Positions 57,767 to 64,000 of a stretch of 64,000 nucleotides of DNA are shown in pieces. The stretch is from Protonemura montana. Its lineage: Eukaryota > Arthropoda > Insecta > Plecoptera > Nemouridae. The first letter of the stretch is position 1. Each line of letters starts with the position of its first letter. The position numbers and the translations under genes are program-made. The notes beneath the pieces were generated by a model. It was given only the letters and a program-made list of their open reading frames with translations, searched no databases and had not been told where the DNA came from. The stretch covers positions 3,948,001 to 4,012,000 of the forward strand of contig OX387604.1 of assembly GCA_947568835.1 (NCBI GenBank), read 5' to 3'.

Positions 57767-57870
57767 GCTGTCTGCTACGAGAGTAGCAGATAGCTTTAGC
57801 GTTCCAGGTTTTTGATAATGGCCGGCGGCTATGACGTCTTTAGCGTCAGCTCTGACGTCTTTAGCGTCAG
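57767..57870 (+). promoter_or_regulatory. Hairpin plus tandem TGACG..CGTCA motifs before the transposase
   Basis: An inverted repeat, GCTGTCTGCTAC (57767-57778) and GTAGCAGATAGC (57783-57794), has one mismatch and a 4-nt loop. It is followed by two exact copies of TGACGTCTTTAGCGTCAG (57832-57849 and 57853-57870), spaced 21 bp. Each copy holds a CRE-like TGACGTC and is itself an imperfect palindrome (TGACG...CGTCA). They end 84 bp before the start codon and could be promoter elements or transposase-binding sites. Confidence 0.5.
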
Positions 57871-57954
57871 TAGAGGCAGAGCAACAAGTGCTAGAAGTGT
57901 TAAAAGCTGTGGATGATATTTACCAGAACTCTAATTAAAGTCTGAAGTGGTGCT

Positions 57955-60900
57955 ATGGGAAAGGGCACGGGTCGTGTGCAAATGATTTGCAAGTATAGGG
58001 AGTGCACCAATACTCATTTGAAGGACCCGGCATTGTCTTTTTTTTATTGCACTAATAAAGACCAAGCACAACGCGATGCCTGGTTGACCCGTTCCGGCAA
58101 CGAGGATTTGGTGGGTTCAACTGCGGAACATTTGAAAGCGAAGGGGTTTCGTTTGTGTGCTATACATTTCGAGAATAGCGAGTTCGTTAATATAAGAAAA
58201 AATCGGTTGGTCAAGAATGCGCTTCCTAAGCTGTATGCTGCTGAAAATGATCATGATGTCATTGACATTGCCAAAGACACCGACACTGTGGCAGGTGAGG
58301 GAATCTGAGGTCCTGGCATACACTTTATGTTCCAGTAAATAGCCATTACTAGTGGGTACTACACTCTCCTAGCCTGTAGCTAATATGGACTGAAATTCGA
58401 TTGCAGAATCGTCACAAGATGATAGTCCAGTTGCCATGTCTGAGGCAGAGTTTGTTGGTGATGGCATGGATGCTGCTGGGCCATCTTCACCATCAGTCTC
58501 CTCTCACCAGACTACACCATTTGGTAAGTTTAAAATCAATCTATGCACATCCTCCTTTCACTATAACTTTAAATTCAGTACATTCAAATGCCAATAACCT
58601 GGGAGTTCTTATTGTATTTGTTCATTTATAATTTTTAGTCATTCACAAAAGAAGAGGCTCTATTCTCGGAGAGTTGGGGTACAGTCTAGGTGAGCGCACA
58701 CCGAGAAAGAAAACCCTGCTGTGCAAATACAAGAAAGCTGTGAAGAGGGTGCACCAGTTACTCAAACAGACTTTGCTACAAAAAGATAAAATTAAAGCTG
58801 TGGAGAAATTGAAATCTGCGCCAGCACTGGAGAGGCTTATCTCCGACACAGAAACCTTTTCCCCTGCCATGTCGTCCTTCATCTTGGGAGATCTTCGGAA
58901 CCGCAACCGGCCAATAAAGTCTCGCAGGTGTGTAAGCAACGGGTGGAAATAATCTTATAATTATCTGTTCGAGCTTGTTTTAACAACAAATTTTGACCTA
59001 TAGGTGGAATTTGCAAGACAAAATCTGGGCACTGGCCATTATGAAGCGAAGCCCTCGGTGCTACGAATATATGCGCAAAATAATTACTCTGCCGAGCCCG
59101 AAAACATTGCGCATTTTATTGGACAACTTGTCGTTTAAAACGGGCCTAAACCAAAAAATTCTCGCTCATCTTGCTACACGGGCGAGTAAGATGAGTGAGA
59201 GGGACCGATGCTGTGTTGTCCTCTTCGACGAGATGTCCTTGCGCTCGGGCATCTACTATAACGAGAGCGAGGACAACGTATCAGGTAAGGAAGACTACAT
59301 CAAGTTGTCTGATTTTGATTAAATGGTATTAATACAATAAATCAATATTTGACTAAAATTCATTTTCAGGGTTTGAAGACTACGGCCACCTTGGCACAAC
59401 ACGAGTCATCGCCAATCATGCCCTTGTTATAATGGTTCGAGGACTTGCCAAAAGGTGGAAGCAACCGATTGCTTATTATTACACATGTGACACCGTTCCT
59501 AGTGACATTTTGGCAAAGTTGTTGCGGCATGCCATCAGTGCGTTGCTAGGCATTGGCTTAAATGTTGTGGTCACAGTGTGTGATCAGGGCCCCACCAACC
59601 GCGGAGCAATCCGGGAGCTATCGGATGCCACACCTGATGGCTCGAGTGAGACATTTTTCGAGGTTGATGGCAAGAAGATTTTTGTACTCTTTGATCCTCC
59701 TCATCTCTTAAAATGTATGAGGAACATTCTTCAGAAAAACAATGTTACCTGGTGGGATGAGGTCCAATCGTGCTTTAAAACTGCCAAGTGGGAGCACCTG
59801 GAAAGGTTTTACGAGCTTGATCAGCTGACAGCAAGAATGGCTATCAAGCTGACGGCAAACCATCTGAAACCAGAAGGGTCATTCAAGATGCGCGTCAGTT
59901 TGGCAGCCCAGGTCCTGAGCCACACGGTTGCTGCAGGGATGCTGACCATGGCCACTTGGGGGGATGGCAGCGTTTTTCCAAAGGAGGCCATGCACACTGC
60001 TGAGTTTGTGGAGCTCTTGGACAAGTTTTTTGACAGTGTCAACGGCTCCACACTGCACCCTGATCGGGGAAAGGAGCTGCGTTGTGTTCTGTCCAACCAA
60101 TCTCCGCATCTGCAGTTCTGGGTTGAGATGCGAGCTAAAGTCCTAGGCTGGCGATTCACCAACTCTCACACTGGACGGGTAAGCTTTATGATCTACCAGT
60201 CTGTTAGGTACCACATTTTGCTGTTACAGGTAAATAAATCTATGTAGGTTATTACATTGACATATAATTAACCTTTTTGCAGAAGCTAAGCCCACCAACA
60301 GTCTCGGGTATTCTTGTCACCATTGTTTCTTTAGTGAAGTTGTGGGACTACCTGAGGACTGAAAAAGGCTTTCGCTACCTTTCCTTGAGGAATCTTGACC
60401 AGGATGCTCTGGAAAACTTGTTTGGGACCATACGCCAACATGGCATTTGTAATGTGAACCCAACGACAGTGCAGTTTGCTGCTGCCCTGAAGACAGCAAC
60501 CATTACCAACCTGAGCAGCTACAGGTCCAGAGGAACGAACTGTGAGCGTGACAACGACCAGCTGCTCAGCGACCTGCGGGCTCTCCTCGAGAAAAAGGAT
60601 GCCTCTGTTACACCTTCAAAGGTAATTTTAATGTTTATGCACCAAACAAATATGTATGGTTGCTGATATTATCTTTATGAGCATGGTAACTCATTACTCA
60701 TTTCTTGTAGGTGCTGCGACCATCAGACAGGGCCACCACAAATCCTCGTCTGCTTGCGGTACCAGTTGCCTCGCGAGAAGAGGACCAGCTCACGGACCTG
60801 CGGAGACTGCCAACCGCTTACGTATGCGGCTACATTGCCAAGCGCCTTTGCTTAGTCATATCATGCACCGAATGCAAGTCGCTGATCTTGACGCACGAGC

Positions 60901-61262
60901 TGACTGAAGACCACCTCTTCATTTCCTTGAAGGAATATGATCTGCAAAAGGAGCACTTGACCTATCCAACAAGGAACATGGTGGACTTTGTTGAGTCGCT
61001 GTTGGACAGGTTCAGCGCCCTGATCTCGGAGACCATTTTCCTTCGGGGAGTGAAGGAGTTGTTGATGGCCGACTTTGTCAGCATCAATCATGAGTGGCTG
61101 GAGTGCTCTATCCATGGAGACATTCTGCTCACTCCGCTCCTGCAACTGTTCTGCAGAGTCATGCTGCACAGCTACTGCAAGAGAAGAAACCGCATGATTT
61201 CTGGAGCTGCGATAAAGGCAACCACCATCAAGACCAGGATGAAGATTGTCAGGCACAATTGA
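57955..61262 (+). CDS. P-element/THAP9-type transposase, apparently intact
   Basis: Seven exons: 57955-58294, 58407-58523, 58639-58927, 59004-59284, 59370-60178, 60283-60621 and 60711-61262. All phases match and there are no stops; 908 aa (human THAP9 is about 903). An N-terminal THAP zinc finger has C12, C17, W43, C68, H71 and the ALPKLY end. A basic, coiled-coil-like segment follows (about 155-215). The RNase H-like core shows FDEM (D324), CDQGPTN (D414), FDPPHLLKC (D451) and DQDALENLFG (D653, E656), the blocks expected of P transposases. Known: P transposases are GTP-dependent cut-and-paste enzymes whose THAP domain binds near the element ends. No TTAA-type ends apply, and terminal inverted repeats were not found, so a domesticated THAP9-like gene is possible. 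Confidence 0.93.
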
Positions 61263-61343
61263 ACCTCACATTGCTACAGCATATCTTGTGTGTTCAGCAT
61301 GTCTTCTTTGTATGTTTTCACTTGCATAATTTCTAATCACTTC

Positions 61344-61349
61344 ATTAAA
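61344..61349 (+). promoter_or_regulatory. Polyadenylation signal ATTAAA of the transposase gene
   Basis: Common variant hexamer 82 bases after the stop codon. Confidence 0.5.
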
Positions 61350-61430
61350 CACTTATATGTGTCAAAAATGATGCTGTTTTTCAATTAGTTATACCTTGGT
61401 CCTTGACTGATAATTTTTTGCTGTAACACT

Positions 61431-61571
61431 GAATCTGCCAATGTAATGCCATTGCTTTATTAGTAACCTTTGCAATTTGATGAGAAAAATTAATGTCTGT
61501 AACAAGCATTATTATTTCCTCTCAAATTGCAAATGTTACTGAAACAGCAATGACATTACTAAGACAGATTC
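61431..61571. repeat. Large hairpin, ~58-bp arms, 3' of the transposase
   Basis: The left arm (61431-61488) and right arm (61513-61571) are inverted copies sharing GAATCTG, TAATG.CATTGCT, AGTAAC.TTTGCAATTTGA and GAG(G)AAA. By eye about 80% pair, around a 24-nt loop. It lies 169 bp past the transposase stop. Confidence 0.8.
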
Positions 61572-61634
61572 TGAATTTGAATGAAAACCGGGGCTAAATG
61601 ATGGGTGAGGGGGAGTCGTGGTGCGGGGTGCAAA

Positions 61635-61648
61635 TAGTACCGTTGATT
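61635..61648 (+). repeat. 14-bp direct repeat flanking the transposase (right copy)
   Basis: TAGTACCGTTGATT, the same as 57739-57752. Confidence 0.6.
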
Positions 61649-63482
61649 CGAACAGAGATGGCGCTAGCTGCGCATTTCGTGTAGGTTTTCTCCTATAACA
61701 TTGGGTTACCCCTCTCTACCTAACTCCTCTCTGAATTAAGTATTCCATTGGTTTTAATATGCTGTGGACGTCGATGACAAGGTTAACACCACTGTTTTAA
61801 AATCCGTGCTATGGACATATGCTTTCGCTTGGATTTAGGTTAGGCTGCATAGAAGCTGATAGAAGATGTGCAACAGGTCTGATTGATTTATCAGAACTCA
61901 TTTAAAGTTTACTGGCATTGGTTAGTGGTTGACTTCCCGGAGCAAGATCAAGGGGATGATTAAGGGTTAACTTTATTTTCAAGCGGATTAAACATTGCTT
62001 CTGTTCGGCTTTGGAAATACAATTTTAATACAATGCTATGTCTTTTGTTGATGCTTCTTATACCTTGTGCCTTTCGTCGTGAGGCGGTATACCACATAAT
62101 TACCTTCTTTTCTTCCATGCCGCTTCACTGCCAAATAGTATGCACAGAAAATCAAACAGTTAGGCATTTGAACTGCCACATCCAAACAAAACAACATTAA
62201 AACAAAATAACAACAAAAACAACAAAATCATAAAGTTTTCATTTAATCGTCTTAACTGAATTTTCTTCTATGTACACTTTTTGCATCCGTTTCGTTTTAT
62301 GTGATGTTGATCAGGGTGAGAATCCTGAACAAATAGGTTTTTTTATATAGCGCGCAGCATGCGAAGTAGGATTCACACACTAATCCATGTGTCATGAACT
62401 CATGAAATCTAAACAGGGAATTATGCTGTTTCTCTTTCTCTGTGTTGTATTGTATTATATTGTATTTTTATTGCTTTTGACAAGTGCGTGGTCCTTGCAT
62501 GCGCCTAAATTGTCTAGTTTTTCCGAAGGTAAAGGATTGTAGTGTCTATAGGTAAATGATAATAATACAAAATAATACTGACAATAACAGTATTCTTATT
62601 AACAACAATAAAAGTAAATGAATTAATAATTGTGGCATCAACAATCTGTATGCCATGCACGACTTGGCAAAATGAGTCTGCAGCCCTAACCCGCTTAAAA
62701 TCCACTTGAGGCAATCTTAACCACCAGTCTTATTTGGCTGTGTTAAAGTTCCATGTGAAGAGGCATTGGAGAAAACTGCAAGCTCTGTGGGTACGGTAAC
62801 TGACTGAGAGTGCTTCTGTTGCAGCCACCAAACAAGGGGTAGAAGAAGGTGGAGGCAGTGGCAGAAAAAGTGGCAGCTTAAAAAAGGTAAGACCAAAGCA
62901 TCCAAACGTAGCCTATCAGACGCGGGCTGAAAATCTTGAGGAATCGGACATATGAGAACAGTGAAATCCATTTCATTACTGCTGATATCACAAATAACGT
63001 GGTATACCCAGATTTTGTAAAGTATGTTATAAGAGATGGCCCCTTTTACACCAGAATAGACCAAAACCATAAACAAGTGCAAAAAAATGCCAGTCGGTAA
63101 ATACACTTGATGCAGCACATGTACAAATAAGCATTATTTCAACTGCAGGTCTTGTTATACATATAGCACTGATAACTTGTACTGAAAGCAAGTTTGTTCT
63201 TGTAGAAGATTTTAACTAAATGATAAAGACTTTCTCACTTGTCTCTTCGGTGTGGCATGCTAAGTATGGCATATTCGACTGGCTGTCCCAGGTTTCAGAG
63301 TGTAGGCAAGAAAAGTTATTTAGTTCAGGCTGAAGAGAGGTATTTTTGATATTCAACTACAATACTGGCTCATGCAATACAGACCGTGGAGTTTCCAGTT
63401 TCATTTCCAGCCACTTGCTTCTCTACTTACACTCTTCAAAATCTTTCCCTTCAAACCTGTTTCAATTTTGAATTTAAAATTG
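61649..63482. other. No supported gene
   Basis: AT-rich, with low-complexity AACAA and TGTATTATA stretches (62180-62235 and 62440-62475). The 133-aa minus-strand frame at 62717-63118 has no recognisable domain. Confidence 0.45.
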
Positions 63483-63606
63483 TTATCACGACAGATAGAT
63501 TCCAATTTCTCTGAAAGGGTGATCCCATGGTTTCGAATAGTTTCAATCCTGACCCAATTCCACAGTTGCCATGATGTCTTTTAAGATTTAAATTCGAAAG
63601 AAATAT
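63483..63606 (-). pseudogene. Decayed partial copy of bib exon 1
   Basis: Aligns over 124 bp, at roughly 85% identity by eye, with 53838-53960: about 34 bp of bib 5' leader and the first ~90 bp of coding sequence, same strand, about 9.6 kb upstream. The ATG (63572-63570) and MATVELGQD are still readable, but codon 10 (CAA in bib) is TGA. A 1-bp length difference follows about 25 bp later, so the frame is lost. The rest of exon 1, including helix 1, is absent. Confidence 0.85.
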
Positions 63607-64000
63607 CAGGTTAATTCAAAATTGTTATTATTGAAAGCCACACTTGTCCCTATCTTTGCAGTAGTATCTGTGGTAGTACTAGTATCATTATCGTAAGCTT
63701 TTAATTTTATGATACTGACTTTTGGCTTGTCAGACCAGCAGAGCGATTGTGTAAAAATTATAAGGACCCACATAATTTACAGGGATCATTATCTCAGATA
63801 TAAGGATCTATTTAAAAAAGAGCGATTGCGGAAAATTTTATGTATCCATACACCTTGGTTCGTGTCCATAAAGCTATGGACTCTGAAATAGTCCTTATGA
63901 AGTTATCAGCCGATAAAGAAGTCAGAAGTTATCAAAAACCAGTTGTTTACAAAATGTTTACAGTTTTTTACATTTTTTGACCGCAAGTATCAAGCATTAA
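63607..64000. other. No supported gene
   Basis: AT-rich to the window edge. The 60-aa frame at 63709-63891 has no support. Confidence 0.5.

Noticed and set aside
57653..61792. GTGTTAACC inverted pair as terminal repeats of the P-like element
   Set aside because: Only 9 bp match, without an 8-bp target-site duplication; easily chance.

Overview
The window is eukaryotic nuclear DNA from an arthropod, most likely a non-model insect. Genes are split by GT-AG introns, the DNA is AT-rich and full of interspersed repeats, and a recognisable big brain (bib) gene of the Notch-linked MIP family spans about 30 kb. The lectin resembles insect haemolymph LPS-binding proteins. The exact taxon cannot be fixed from sequence alone.

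Layout. 1-2.9 kb: 5S-rRNA-derived SINEs and unannotated DNA. 2.9-7.6 kb (+): a secreted-lectin-type gene with two C-type lectin domains; its first exon or exons were not found. 7.9-8.7 kb: a composite of three tRNA-like SINE units, two direct and one inverted. 9.8-12.5 kb (+): a complete two-exon gene for a secreted proline-rich protein with about 54 PPSGS-type repeats, a collagen-like Gly-Gly-Pro island and 182 consecutive prolines. 15.2-15.6 kb (+): a small Cys/His-rich protein. 17.5-18.0 kb: a 412-bp foldback MITE. 18.0-21.5 kb (-): a four-exon FAM8A1-like RDD-domain membrane protein. 23.4-53.9 kb (-): bib in seven exons, 798 aa, with one 22-kb intron that holds SINEs and simple repeats but no nested gene I can support. 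57.9-61.3 kb (+): a seven-exon P-element/THAP9-type transposase of 908 aa with an unbroken frame. 63.5 kb (-): a decayed copy of the start of bib exon 1.

For all spliced genes I checked by eye that exon phases join and the total coding length divides by three. The genes do not form a pathway. The window is a few host genes (a humoral lectin, a secreted structural protein, an ERAD-type membrane protein, a neurogenic channel protein) in repeat-rich DNA. The most notable items are the 182-proline protein, the intact P-element-like transposase with unusual palindromes on both sides, the 5S-derived SINE family with a 13-bp target-site duplication, the foldback MITE with a 7-bp target-site duplication, the NPA-to-NPS change in Bib, and the duplicated bib start exon.
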